This document shows positions 35,003 through 48,200 of a stretch of DNA of 64,000 nt, one piece after another. The translations under genes and the position numbers were made by a program. Each line of letters starts with the position of its first letter. Positions within the stretch are counted from its first letter, which is position 1. This DNA comes from Gonium pectorale (lineage: Eukaryota > Chlorophyta > Chlorophyceae > Chlamydomonadales > Volvocaceae): contig LSYV01000057.1 in the NCBI GenBank assembly GCA_001584585.1, positions 679,998 through 743,997 on the forward strand, given 5' to 3'. The notes beneath the pieces are model-generated. The model saw only the letters and a list, made by a program, of their open reading frames with translations, made no database searches and was not told where the DNA came from.

Positions 35003-38000
35003 TCACAGCGGCCAAGCTAGCTGGCCACCGCCCCGCATCTGCAGCGGCAGGCCGTACGTCACAGGAGCCGCGCCCACCAGGTGCGGCAGCTTGCATGCGG
35101 CCCGGCTGCGGCTCACCGCCAGGCCCAGCGCCTCGCGCCTGCAGCTCGGCCCGTCGGCCTTGTCCTCCCTGCCCTGCCCGCCACTGGGTCCGCCCCCGGC
35201 CGTCTCGGCGTCCCCGGCCGTAAGGCCTGGCCCACAGCCCAGCCAGGCGTCCAGGAGCGCCTGGCAGTAGCGGTCGATGTCTCGGTCCGTGACGTCCCAC
35301 AGGTTGGCCACCAGCGCCGGGCAGCCTGCGGCAGCGCGAGGACACAGAGAGCCGTTCGGCACGGCGCTAATGTGCTACATATGCGCCATACTGAATCCAA
35401 AAGCAGGGCAAAGTTTGTGCCTGGCAACGACAGCCGATAGCTACCCCGGTTACCCAGCCTGGACCCTGAAGGACAGCTGTGTCCTACCTGCGAGCAGGTA
35501 CGCCACTGCAGCCCCCGACGGGTCGTAGGCTCCGTGCAAGCGCAGGCGGCCGCTGCTGCAGCCCATCAGCACGCATGCAGCGCAGCGCTGCAGCTTGCGT
35601 AGCGCGGGGGATGGCAGGAACTGCTCCCCGCTACCGTGCCCGAGGTACAGGAAAATGTCGTGGGATTGCAGCGCCGCCAACAGGGCCCTGGCGCTGGGTT
35701 TCTGGCCGGTAACACCCTGCGAGAGCAATGGCAAAGGGGAACCTAGTTGGCGGCAACGTGCAATCACAATAATCCGGGGTGGCGCAAAAAGGTGCTCCGA
35801 GATTGGACTAGGTATACCGGTAGCCAGGTACCGTCACCTTCGGAACATGAATGCCATGGCAGGAAAGCAACCCCGAACTCCCGCCCCCACGGGCTCACCT
35901 GCCAACTGGGCTGCGATTCCAGCATCGCCTGGAAGGACTGCTGCGTGTCAAACAGGTCGCCGCTGGGGTTGAGCAGGTAGTAAGCGGAGGGCACCGGCGC
36001 CGGCCCTGCGCCCTTGGAACCGGTGGCGCCCACCGCCATCCTCGCCAAGCCATCCACAGCGGTTGCAGAGGACAGCGCTGACGCCGATGCACACGCGACC
36101 GGGAGGCTCAGGATGCGGTACACGTCCCGGCCGAGCAGGCTTGGGATGCTCTCCCAGGGCAGCGCGTGCAGGGCGGGGCTGAGCGCTAGGAGCACGTGCT
36201 CCCCGTTGCCGTGTGGCGCGCCGCACGCGGAGGACGCCGGGGCGCTCGCAGCCCCGCCCATCTCCTCCGCCAGTGGCGAGGAGGGATGGCCGTCGCCGCT
36301 TGCGGCGGGCGAGGGTTGCTGCGCCTGCTTGACGGGGGCAGCCACGGCTGCCGCAGCAGCAAGGGGACGGCACCGTGGGGCACCACGGGCAGCAGAGGCG
36401 ACGGCACCCCGAGCCGGCCGCGGCACCGCCGTGGACGAGCTGTGGGCATCCAGGGAAGGTGTCCAGGGGAACAATGGGTACTCAGCCAAGAACAATATTG
36501 CAATGCTTTGTACCAGCGGTCTCGGCGGATTACCCGCACGGCATCATACCTTGAGGCCTCGGGCTTCATGGCGGCTAGTCGCGACACCCGCTTGCCGCGC
36601 TCCGGGGCTTCTGCTAGAGCAGCCGCTTTGGACGCGTCTGCGCCCTCCTGTGCAGCCCGTGTGCCGAGCGCCCGCGGCACGGCCTCAGCCGTGCGCCTGG
36701 CTGTTGAGGCACTCGATGGTGCAGCATGCGGCACCGCGCGGGCCACAGGCACCCGGCCGCGGGTTGCGCGCGAGGCGTCGCCCGTGCTGCTTGACGCGGC
36801 GGCGCCTCCTCCGCTACCCCTACGTGGCGGAGGCTCAGGCGCGCCGCCGCTGCTGGAGCTGGCGACCGCAGAGCGCTCCCCATTGGCTGTAGCCAAGGTG
36901 CTCGTAGTGACAGCACTGTCCCGGTCAGCGTCCGGGATGCTCAGGAGCTGCACTCGTGCCGTCGCCTCCGAGGCAACTAGCTCCTCTGCCAGGGCCTGAA
37001 TGCGATCCGCGTCGTGCGGCTGTCCCGTCTGGCTGCGCAGCGCCGTTAAAATGGCGGCCACGTCGGCACTCGGCAGATGCTGCATCGAGGACAACGCCAG
37101 GAAGACGGCCTCCTTGGCAATTGCCAGGATCCGCTCCCGGCCCTCCGCCGATGCGGCTTCGGGCGGTTGCAAATGCTCTTGCGCAAAGGTCTCGGCGGCA
37201 GCGAGCAGGACCGGCCGGTGGCGACTGGCGACTGGCTGCAGCAGGCAGCGCCACGGTCCCAGGCACTTCTGGTCCAGGTCCTGCAGAAGCGCCTTCACGC
37301 TCTGGTCGAGACTCGTACGCGTCTGCAAGGGAGGGCCCAAGGCGACACAGGTTGTACGCGTTGCATGCTACGTGATGCTGGAAAGGGATCGCCTCAAGAA
37401 GTCCCGAGTCAATTGTACGTGGACCGCCGCTTACATATGAGACATAGGCGACGTCATCTCACCTTCCACCACTTGGCCTTGAGGCTCTGCGACGACTGGG
37501 CGTCCTGGTCCAGACGCATGCTATCGCCGCTCTCCTCCAGCAAGCTACGCAGTCGCTGCACGCAGCCGCCCAGCACCTCAGCGCTGGAGGCCGCTTTGCC
37601 CGTGCTGCTCTTCGCATCGTCGCCCCCAGCACTGCCGTCGCGCTGCCGGCTCAACAATACCACCAGGGGCACGCTCCCCCGGACGGCGCGGCCCACGAGC
37701 ACCTGGTGAGCTGCACAGCGGCAGCGGCAGAGGTAATGGATATGTTAGCAGCGGATCGAACCAGGAAGCCTACAAGAGCTGCACCGTTGCTAAGAATGTC
37801 TAGGGATACGCGCTGGAGAGGAAATCATCCGTAAGGCACGCCGGACAGTGGATCTCACCCTCCTCATCGAGGACAATCGCACAGACTGCCGTGCCAGGAG
37901 GGAACAAGCCCAGGGAATGCCGCAGCCACGCCTCAGCGCCCTGCTCCAAAGCCCTCGCCAGCGTGCTGCCCTTGCTCCCGTCCCGCCTGAGCTTGGAGAC

Positions 38001-41000
38001 CAGGTGCAGCGCAGCGTCCCGGACGTCTGCCGAGGAGCTCCCCTCGCGTATCCCCGGTGAGCCCTCAGCGGTGGGCTCGTGAGCCCCGCCATGTGACATC
38101 AGCCCCTGAGGACCCTCGCCAGGGCGCTCCCCCTCCGGCTGCGCGAGAGAGACCAAACTGGCCCTATGGCGGAGCTGGCTGTGTAGTGCCTGCTGCTGTG
38201 CGTACGACATGCCCTGGCTGAGGTGCAGGAACATGGTCGCCGCGTAGGGCAGCCCCAGCGCCACGCAGGCGTGCAGCAGCTGCCTGCATGCGTACGCTGC
38301 GGCCAGCGGCACCTGCCAGCACAGCTGCAGAGACTGCAGCATGGCCGGCACCCGTTCGAGCACCGTGCCCGTTGACGGCGCTGCAACGGCCTGGGTGCCC
38401 GACTGCTTTGGCTCCTTAGCCGGCTCTTGCCGTGCGCGTCCAGGCTTAGCCCTGGCACCTAAAGGATGGGTAGGACATGACGGGAGACTTCGTTGAGGCA
38501 TGCACAGACACGCTTGTGAAGTCTGGTTCTACCGCCACGGGCAGGTTGACGAGGACTTTATTGAGCAAGGTAGGGCCCAGAACGCCAAAAGTTCCTTACC
38601 CTTCTTGGACGCCTGGTCTGCGTGGGGATGCCCGTCATGATCACCGCTCATGACGCTGGCTAAGGAGATGGCCACCGGCTCGGCCACGCCCAGGCCGACG
38701 ACACAAACACTCGAGGCGCTGCCACAGCCGCCAAGATGCTGCGATGGAGACAAGTCGACGGTCGTAGCGACGTCCACTGCCAAGAGCAGCCCGTGGTCAA
38801 CAGGCCAGGCTTGCGCCGCGGTCTCTTCGTCCACGTCGGCTGCCGCTTGCTGCAGCTGCGTCGTCGCCACTCGTACAAGAGCTGCCGCCTCGCTCCTCCG
38901 CCCTAGCTGCAGCAAGGCCTCCGCTTGCAGCCTCTCCAGCTGGCACCGCAGCGAGGTCGCCAGCCAGGCCAGCAGCGCCGCAGAAGGGCCCTCCTTGCCG
39001 CCGTGACTGCCACAGGTACCGTCACCCCTGCGAAAGCCAGCCGTATGCGGCACCGAATCGCAGGCGGCGGCCCCTGCGCTGTACGCATCGGCGACACTAT
39101 CGTGTTGGCCACTGTGAAGGGCCACTCGAGCGCGTGCCGCACTGATATGTGCCCTCAGGAGCGCCGTTTCGCCATCCAGCGGGACAGGCTTAGGCCCCGG
39201 ATCAGCCAGGCCATGGGCCTCAGCGCTTGCAAGGTACGCTTGCGCCGCGACTGTGTCATGCCGCCTGCAGCTGAGCTCGGCGAGGCTGCTGTGGCAGAGG
39301 ACGCGCACGCTCTCCACGCGGAACGCGTCGGCCGTGCGGATGCACTCCTTCCAAAGGCATGTCGCGTCTTCGACGCAGCCCGCCGCCTCGAACGCCCGCG
39401 CCGCGTGGTGCAGCGACGCCATGTGAGCAGCCGCGATCGCCCACGTGAGGCCTGGGTCAGCGCCACCTCCCAAGGGCCTGTAGCCGCCGTCTGCCGGAGC
39501 ACTGGCGGTCAAGAGTCCGGCTGCGGTCCCGGAACATGAGGTTGGCGGGGCACGCTCCTGCGTCTGGCTCTGCCGGGAGAATTCGTCCTGCTCCTCGTCT
39601 ACCTGCGCGGCATAGTCCTGCGCGCTCGTCACAGCCCCTTCCTGCACGGCAGCGGCTGCCGCCTCTGCCGGGGTGAGCTCCCGCCCCAAGGACGGCTCAG
39701 CGCTTGCGCTGCCGGAGCGCTCGTCGCCAAGGAGCGCCGGGGCATTTATCAGCGACAGAAGGCTGCACGTGATTCGCAGGGCCTCCTGCGCATGCGCGTA
39801 GGCGTTCGCCGTGTCTCCAGCGCGGAGGTAGGCTGCAGCCGCTGCCTGGTGGCATTGGCTCCGCAACAGCAGGGGCGCGGGCCCGTGGCGCAGGAAGCCG
39901 CTGCGCTCGAGGTCCATGGCGCAGGAGGAGGCGGCAGTTGCTACTGCTACGTGGTCGAACGAGTTGGCGTCCCTGTGGAGATAGTAATGGAACACGTTCG
40001 GACTCGGCAGGAATCTCATTGAGGAGCTGGGTGTTTGGCAAGGAAGGTATCTTTGGGGTGTGGTCGATGCTATATTCTATGTGAAAGGACAGTGTCGGAC
40101 GGGACGCCTACCTCATGGCCTTTGTGAGCTTCAGAAGCTCCGCGAGCTTGGCGTGCTGGACCGGAGTGCAGGCAGCTGCTGCCAGAGGCTCCGAGGGCTG
40201 CGCCACCAGCGTCCAGCCCAGGCAGGTCCTTGCCGGCATTGTTGTGCACAGCGTGTACACATCCGTGTCCCGCAGTTTCACCTGAGGGGCACAATGACGA
40301 AAATCTGTCCCAAGCCTCTGCAGTTCTAGGGGTTGCCTTGACATGAATACCGGAACAGGTTGCCTCCCCTGGCACCGTACTTGCCTGGCTGCTGACGGTG
40401 CTGACGAGCCGCTGCGAGACTTGTGCGCATTCGATGACCAGATCACGCTGACCGCATCCACGCAGGTGGAGTAGGTGGTGCACCGACAGGGCCGCATGCA
40501 GCGTTGCTGTCGGGAGACGCAGCGCCGGGATGGCCGCCCCGCCAGGCCCTGATGCCAGGATGCGATGCCACATGCAAAGCGCCTTGCTGATGTGCTCAAA
40601 AGCCTCCTCGGGGTCCTGCGCGCAACAGTCAAGACGGTGCGCCATCAGCCCACGAACCGCCAGCGACATGACAGGAACCAGGGGCGGCGCAACAGGATTT
40701 GCAGTAGTTGTATCACCGCCCCAACTTGGCCTTGGCTTACCTCGGCAACACGGCGATGAAGCTGCTCCCAGGCCAGGCAAAGCCCAAGCTGGGCGTGAGC
40801 CAACGCAGCGGAGTCGAGCAGTCCCGCGTCCGCGCTTGTGCCCTGCAGTCCCCGCTGCCCCGACGGAAACGACTCGGGTACGCAACCGTCCAGCAAACTG
40901 CATGCGGTGCGCAAGCCCTCAATGCGCTCCGCCAGGCTGACGTCCGCCATCAGGGCCTTAACGAGCAGCCCCCTCGCCCGCCGTTCTACGCCAGCGTCCT

Positions 41001-44000
41001 CGGGGCCCGAAAGGACGCCTGAGAGACGGGGCAAGGGCAACGGAGGATAACAAAGCTCAGTACCTCGGGCAATTGTGCGTTTTCGTACGCTGCCTTTTAG
41101 AACGGGCGCGTCAAGAGCTCACAAGAGTACAATAAAGCAAAGCCGTAGCCTCTCACCTAGCACGGACGCCCGGTGCGCCCGCTGAAAGGCGCCGTCCATG
41201 TATCGCCTGCTGCCCTCCTCGGTCGCGACCTCCAGCTCATGTGCAGCGTACATATCTAGCGAGTCGAGCAGCCGCGCCGAAGCGCGACTGGCCTCTGCCG
41301 CTGCCAGGAGCGTCTGCGTCAAGCTGCAAGCCCTTACCGCTGCCGCCGCCGCCAGGGGGCCATGGCTACGACTCGTGGCGGCACGCACGGGCTCAACCTC
41401 GGCTCCAGCCGGTGGGTGATGGCTGGGCTGGGGCGCGTCCGCCTGCATCCGCTGAAGCCGCCCACCGCGCCGCTGGCCCTTGACCGGCGCGGGCGGCGCG
41501 GCTGTGTTCGGTAACACGTTAACGGGCCGGAGAGGCGCTGCCACCGCGACGGCCTTCGCCCCTTCTGCGATGAATGCGTCCATGCTGGAGCGCACAAAGA
41601 GCTTGGTGAGCGGCGACACATGCTGCGGATTGCCATCAATGAACTGCGGGGTAAAGGAGTGAACGTTGTGCTGGTCCGAGCTATTTAATGGCAGGATACA
41701 GTAAAGCCAAGTTGAGAGCAACTACACCACAGGAACACTCAAGGAAGCAGGTGAACTCAAGATCGGGGACAGCAACCGTACGGCCCTCCGATATCCAAGC
41801 CTCTGCAAGCCGCACCTCGTGCAGGTTGGCCACGTAGGTTGCAACAGCGGCCATGGCACCCGCATGGTCCGAGAGCTGCTGCAGTGCCATTACGTGCGCC
41901 TTGCACTTTTTGACCAACTGCAGCAGCTCTGCCACGGCCGACACGGCGCCGTTGTCCGCCAGCTGCCGGGCGCGCTGGACGGCCAGGTCCGCCGCCGTCC
42001 GCAACAACTCCACGGCGGATGCGACATGCTGCCCCTGAAGCAGGTCCAGGCCTGCAACGTGTGGGGTGAAATGCCTTTGACACTCCAAACACAAGTATAT
42101 GTGGATCATCCCCACAACTCACTCGAAAGCCGATAGTGATGTTGGCGCACTCTCACCTGTGTTCCCTAGTGACGCCGACAGGCTCTGCAGGACGGCTGGC
42201 CCGACCGCACTCGACGGGTTCCCAGAGGAAACCGCTGGCGGCTGCTGGAAGAGACGGTGCAGCAGCCCCATGCTCCGCGACATGTCATCGGAGAGGCCCG
42301 CCAGGCGGCCCGTGTAGAATCGATGCACCGCCGTCAGGCGCACGGCTATGGCCACAGCCGAGCAGGCGCTTGGCAGCACCTAGATGTCAAGACCGTATAG
42401 GACAACATAGAACGAAAGCTTAGGACATGAAAGAAAAATGGAGTCCAGGGTATGCAGTTTTGAGCGCACGGGCGCTGTCATGCCAGGTATGGCTCACCGT
42501 CGTGGCGGCTTCTTCGCGACTCTCCAGCAGGCGCAAACTCTCCTCCGCAAACAGTTCCATGCACTGCGCACCGGCGATGAGCTCTCCACCTGCACACGCG
42601 CAGGAAAGCTATCATGTACAGCCCTTTCACAGCCATACCGAGCCAGGTGCACCGGCAATCCGCGCCATCATTAGCCGATTGCAAGCGCAGAGGACTCCTC
42701 ACCGGCCGACTGCGGAGAGCTGGCGAGGTGCCCCAGGACGCCCGACACGGCAGCACGCAGGGCGTCGAGGCAGCACCAGCGCAGCCTGCCGCTGCCTAGT
42801 GGGGTCTGCACCTCCCTGCTGTCTGCCAGGGCCGACCTTGCGCCAGCGAGCGGGGCCAGGATTTCAGCAAGCTGCATGTCCCCCCGTTCAGCAGGCTGGT
42901 AGTGCGTCAGGCGCAGGGCTGCGCGAACGACCTTAGCTGCAGGATGCCCTGTGTTGTTCCTGCTCACGCGCAAAGGAGGGTCAGGCGTAAGGGTGAGGAG
43001 AATCCAACATGAGCTGTAATTGGGTCGACTCACAGCAGGCAAGCGTAGTCTTACCCGGTACGGGGCTGCAACTTTGCCTTCTGCTGGATGAGCCCAAGAG
43101 CGGTCTTGTGAAGCAGGGAGCAGAGAGCATCCGGCAGGGAGCCTGAAGCATTCCGGGGCGCACGGTTAGTGGCTGCCGGGCGTTCCCAGGACGTGCCATG
43201 ATGTGCTGAAGAATGCGAAACCTACCGTGAGCGTCCAGCTGCCACAGCAAAGCCTCCAGTATGCCCTGCTCAACCGCCTCCGATGACCCTGTCAGGTCGT
43301 CAACCAGCATCTGCGAACAGCATGGGGGTTTGCCAACGGGTTCTGGGCCACACATGATCAGTCAGTGCGCTGCGGGTGAAGACCTACCTGCTGGACTGCT
43401 TCCTCCTGCCGGCAGATAGCGCCGCAACTGAGGAGAGACAGGAGCTGCTCAACAGTTGCCTCCGATCCGAGAGCGCGCAGGACTTCCGTGCTCCGCAGCG
43501 CCTCCAGAGCCTATGGGCGCCACACACTCGTCTGGTAAGGCATATCCGCTTGTCGGGGCGCAAAAAGTTCCGGCTCTTACCTTGCTGAGACACTTCAGCA
43601 CAGACATGAACCGCCTGCCTGCTTCATCAGTATCCGTCGCATCTCTGTATGCGCAGTCAATCCAGGGGTGCAACGTTTCTAACCAAGGATTGCAACACCC
43701 GAACAAAGGGCGTGCAAGTTAAGCCCGGCAAAACAGGCCGGAAGGGGCCCGACAAACGCCACGAAGCCCCAAGCCATGGGGGACGGTTCGCGCCGGGACA
43801 ACTGCGGCGGGCTGGCGGGAACTACGGAAGAAGCAGAGAGCTGTCGGTGTTGACATCTGCACATGCGACGACAGCACGCAGCCTGCCATAACTATGCTGT
43901 ACATACCGTGCAAGCGCCAGCAGGGCCCCCACGGGCCCTGCAATCTCCACCCACAGAGCCGGCGCTCTGCTGGCGTCTGATTGGACGAGCTCGTAGTAGC

Positions 44001-44490
44001 ACAAGAGCATGTTGGCGACGGCAGCAATGTGCAGGTCGCCTGGCCCCACCGCGCTGCTAGGCCCCGACGACGCGGACGCGTGCAAGGTTCGGCCCTGCGC
44101 CAGGGCGTGCTCGTGGAGGCCCAGTGCCGACAGTTTGCGCACGAAGCTGTAGCGCTGCACGTCAAGCTCATGACTGGTTGCCTTAATGACTGGGCGCAGG
44201 CAGTCCAGCGCATCCAGGCCCAGGCACGCCGCATCGCCCAGGACGCGCCGCTGCCGAGGCCCCAAGCCGTGCTCGGGTGCGAGCCGACTGCTTAGCGTCT
44301 TCACCAGGCGTGTGACCAGCGGACCGAGCGTACGCGCTAAAGGCCGCAGAGAGTCGATGTTCGTGCCTGCCGTGCCCAGCGCCAACAGCGGTTCGACCAG
44401 GCTTCTGAGTCCATCAAGCGTTAAGCTAAGTTCTTCTGCATCCGTCGTATTCTCCAACGCGGCGAGTAGCGCCTCGCCCTCGACGCTCAT
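35003..44490 (-). CDS. ESP1: Separase (cysteine protease, clan CD, C50)
   Basis: Cleaves cohesin at anaphase onset. About 20 exons; ends fixed by phase: 44490-43907, 43678-43581, 43501-43388, 43310-43226, 43142-43055, 42959-42703, 42589-42498, 42379-42157, 42051-41816, 41643-41157, 41018-40741, 40615-40385, 40281-40112, 40026-38600, 38458-37859, 37710-37463, 37322-36550, 36439-35899, 35716-35488, 35325-35003; about 2,360 residues. The N-terminal three quarters is helical and poorly conserved. The C-terminal domain is plain: LHALPWESIPSLLGRDVYR, YYLLNPSGDLFDTQQSF, YLGHGSGEQF (catalytic His codon 35638-35636), LMGCSSG (catalytic Cys codon 35560-35558), VANLWDVTDRDIDRY and GAAPVTYGLPL. The first junction does not fit in phase, so exon 1's end is wrong or a small exon is missed. 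The 41816 donor is also uncertain. The 40384 donor is GC (CAG|GCAAGT). Confidence 0.94.
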
Positions 44491-45298
44491 GCTGTGCCTG
44501 TCTTTTTGACCGCGGTAACCTACATCTGCCTGGTCCAATAGACAGTCACGCTCTGTGCTAAGCTGAAACCTTAACTATCTAATCAAGCCATTATTTTTTT
44601 TTGCATGGTTGTTCTGGATCGCGACGTACGTGGTCAGACCGCAACGGCCTTCTCGTCTGTAATGCCTTGCTCGATTGCGATAAATGCCGGATCCAGGAGG
44701 CGGAGGCGGGTCTGCGTCCGCCCACCCGGCCTGGGTAAAGTCTGATAGTGCGAGTGATGCGGGCCCGTGTGAAGAAGAAGGGTAGAGGGGCTGGAAAACG
44801 CTGGGGGGAAGAGGGGCAACAGGGCGGGACCCGGAGCGGGAGACACGGCTGGAGAATGCCCTACGCGGGAGAGGTGTGTCCGGGATGGATGGTTCGGGCC
44901 ATGACGGGACGCCGCCTTTCGCTACGTACATCTGGTCCCCGAGTCTGGAGCACGTTCCCACCTATCCTCGAACTGCGCGACGATGCGCTACGCCCTGAAG
45001 CCCAGCTGGGCCAAGCCCTGCCCAACCATTCTGCCATCATTCCCAACTCAGTTGCATCATGGCGTTGAACTACGCAAGTACCGAATGTGGCAATGTTACT
45101 AGGGGCGGCCCGAATGAATGGTCCGTGACACCGTGTACGGCCCACTCATAGTTCCAAGCTTCCAACCGTCTCCCAACCACCGGCACCGAAGGAAGAGTCA
45201 ACATTCAGGCGGGCAGGCAGCATAATAGCGTAATTAATCAACTGAATAGTGGGTTCTTTATCCTCGCTCGTAGATCAGGGCCGCGGGACCGAAGACCA
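44491..45298. promoter_or_regulatory. Shared upstream region of separase (-) and DNAAF1 (+)
   Basis: 808 bp between divergent start codons. An in-frame reverse-strand extension to 44538 lacks an ATG, so 44490 is taken as the separase start. Contains one AACGG at 44643-44647. An AT-rich stretch (ATTTTTTTTT-like) lies near 44592. No core promoter element could be assigned. Confidence 0.5.
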
Positions 45299-48200
45299 AT
45301 GGCGTGCATGACCAAGCAAGCGTTGCTAGATATATGCAAGCAAAATAACTTGTACCGAACGCCTTCCTTAAATGACAACCTGTACTTAAACTTCAAGGGC
45401 TTCTCTCAAATTGCCTGCCTCGAAGAATATGTGAACCTGAAAGCGCTCTTCCTTGAGGGCAACGTGCTGGAGAGCTTGGAGGGGCTGCCAACGCTCAAGG
45501 AGCTCAAATGCTTGTGGGTCGGGTGTCGGGGCGCGGGGGCGCAGGACGGCACGCCACGATAGCGAGGACTTAACCTTCGCTCCCAAAGAGGGCTTCCAGT
45601 GTATCCGTCTCAAGGCGTCCCTCCCTCTCGTGGCCTTGATTTCCCTCGAGCTTGCTGGCGCAGCTGCTCACGGGGTCCCAACCAAACCATTCGCCCCCCT
45701 CCTCCCCACCCGCACCGACACCCCCTATCACACACAGGTACGTGCAACAAAACTGCATTTGGAAGATCAGCGGCTTGGAGGCGGTGACGAACCTCGACAC
45801 GCTCAACATCAGCAACAACCAGATCTCCCGCCTGGAGGGTCTCTCGTGCTGCACGTCCCTCCGCACCCTCATCGCCACGCACAACCGCCTCGCTAGCCTC
45901 GAGTCCATTGCCCACCTGGCAGAGTGCAAGTCCCTCCAAACCCTGGACCTCCAGAACAACCAACTGGAGGACCCGGCAATCTTGGACGTGCTGAAGCAGA
46001 TCCCCGACCTGCGGTGCCTCTACCTGAAGGGCAACCCCGTGGTTAGCAACATAAAGAACTACCGCAAGGTTATCATCATCAGCATACCCACGCTTACCTA
46101 CCTGGATGACCGGCCGGTCTTCGACAACGAGCGCAGGACGGCGGAGGCGTGGTGAGTGGGGTGGGCAGTGGGGTTCGAAGGCATTCTCAGTAGAGCAGCC
46201 CGGGGGCTCATGCCTCTCCCGACTGAAGCAGCTGAGAGCTGGGAGTTGGCGCCGTTGGGCTGAACGTGCTGATAAGCCCGGACCGCCTATCCCTGAAGTC
46301 TAGACCGACGCCCAAGGCAGATCGCTCAAGACCGCCGGACCCGAAGCAGCGAGAACAGCAGAAAGCGCTAGTCTCGGGGGGAAGCCCGGTGTCCCGCCCG
46401 CCCACAGAGAAGGTCACATGGGGAGTCGCCGACCGGTCCCAAACCAGCCCCGACATTGCACACCAGAGCTGACCGTGAGGAAGAAGGGTTGCCGTTGCCA
46501 GGGGTCGATGGTGTGTGATCCAGAACCGCCGCCGTCGGGGGGCCCAGTGCCTATCCCAACAAAACAACCCGCAGAGCGACTGTACACAACCACGAAAGCC
46601 GCTGATACTCACCTAGACGAGGAAAACTGTAGACGGGACCAAGGGAGAATGTCCCGTGGAGGAAGCAGAGGCACCTGCGGCAGAGGAAATTAGGCGCGAT
46701 GAAAAAGGGGAAAGAGCGCAAGGAAGAGCATTCTAAGCTAGGAGTAGCAATGGGTCCCGACGGCAGCTGGCGGAATGAAGTTCGATGGTTGCGGGGGCCG
46801 GTATGGCCCGTAACGCGACGGTACGACCGGACGGGGAAATGGAAGGGAACGTGAGCGGGCGGAGTCTGCAATCGTTAGCGGGCGAGGACAAGACAAACCA
46901 AAAAGAGAAAAAAAAACACGAGGCGGTGTGCGGTCTGTTGCCGGATCCCCACAGCACCGGGTGGCTCCCTGCAGTGGGAGCCAGCCGAGGGACGTCCCCG
47001 CGCGTGCCCGCCCCCGTCCCCAACGCGAAGACCCTTGAGCGCGCAGTCCCAGGTGTCGTCCCACCCGCCACGTCAGTCGCTGCCCGCGCCCAAAGGGCTT
47101 TTCAGCCGGCCCGGGTGGGGTGGGTTGAAGGGAAACGGAAATAACAACGACAAGCTGGGCGCCAGCAGCGTATGTCCCGTCCTGCGGCAAAGCCGGTCCT
47201 TGCCTCGTTTGGGAGGGAGGCGGGGTGGGACGGCGGTGAAGGACGGCGGCGGAGGACGGGGAGGCGGTGGAGCGCAGGACAAGATGGAGGCATTTCCGGG
47301 GCTGGGAGAGTGCAGGCGAGCGGATTGGAGGCCGGCCGGTCGAGCAGAGTGGGCTGGGCAAATTGTTTGGGTTAAGGGTCCAGGGGGGCTCCGCTGTCGC
47401 TACGTTTGGGAGCTGCGGGAGGTGGAGACCGCAGGGCATTGCACCAGGGAAATGAATTCGCGCCGGCACACCCTTCTCATGACGGTGGTGCAGGGCGGAG
47501 GGCGGCCTGGAGGCGGAGCGCGCAATGCGCACCAAGCTTAAGGAGGAGGAAGACGAGCGCAACCGCAAGAATCACGAGTTCATGATGCAGATGCGGGCGC
47601 AGGGCTGGCGAGAGGTGGGTTGCTTGGTTGCGTGCAGCGCCTCGGGCAGCCCGCCTGTGGGGAACGGAGGGACGCTGTGGCTGGTAGGATTGGCGCATCA
47701 ACCATGCAGGCTGCCAGTCTCTCGGCCCTCCGCCAATTCCGCGGCGACCATCGTTCCGCGGTTCAACCCCCGCTCGTCACCCCTTCTTGCCGACTCCCCA
47801 TGCCTTTGTTGTGGTGCTCCATCTATCGAAGTATCTATGTTCCTTTCTTGCTAACGGTGCCCTCCTCCCGCGCCTCCTCCCCGCCCGCGCAGCGGCGCAA
47901 GCGGCTGGGCCTGCCGGAGGGAGACACCGACCCCGCGCTGGACGAGCTGAGCGACGGGTCGATAGACTTTGAGGAGGACCCGCCCGAGCTGGTGGAGGCG
48001 CGGCAGCGGCTGGCGGCCTACACCGCGCGGCCCGGGGAGGAGGAGCCCGCAGGCAAGCGGGGTTCGGGCAACGCACCAACGGACCTTCCACTCACCGCAT
48101 GGATGGGTGCAGCTTGTGCGCCGGGATGCTGCGGGAGCCGTGCTGCCTGTGGTGCCTCTTTGCCCACAACCTGCACTGCAGCTCCCAGGTCAACCTGTTT

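Noticed and set aside
38529..40019. A 496-codon frame as a separate single-exon gene
   Set aside because: It is the large internal exon of separase (40026-38600); its apparent ATG is internal and both ends fit splice sites in phase.
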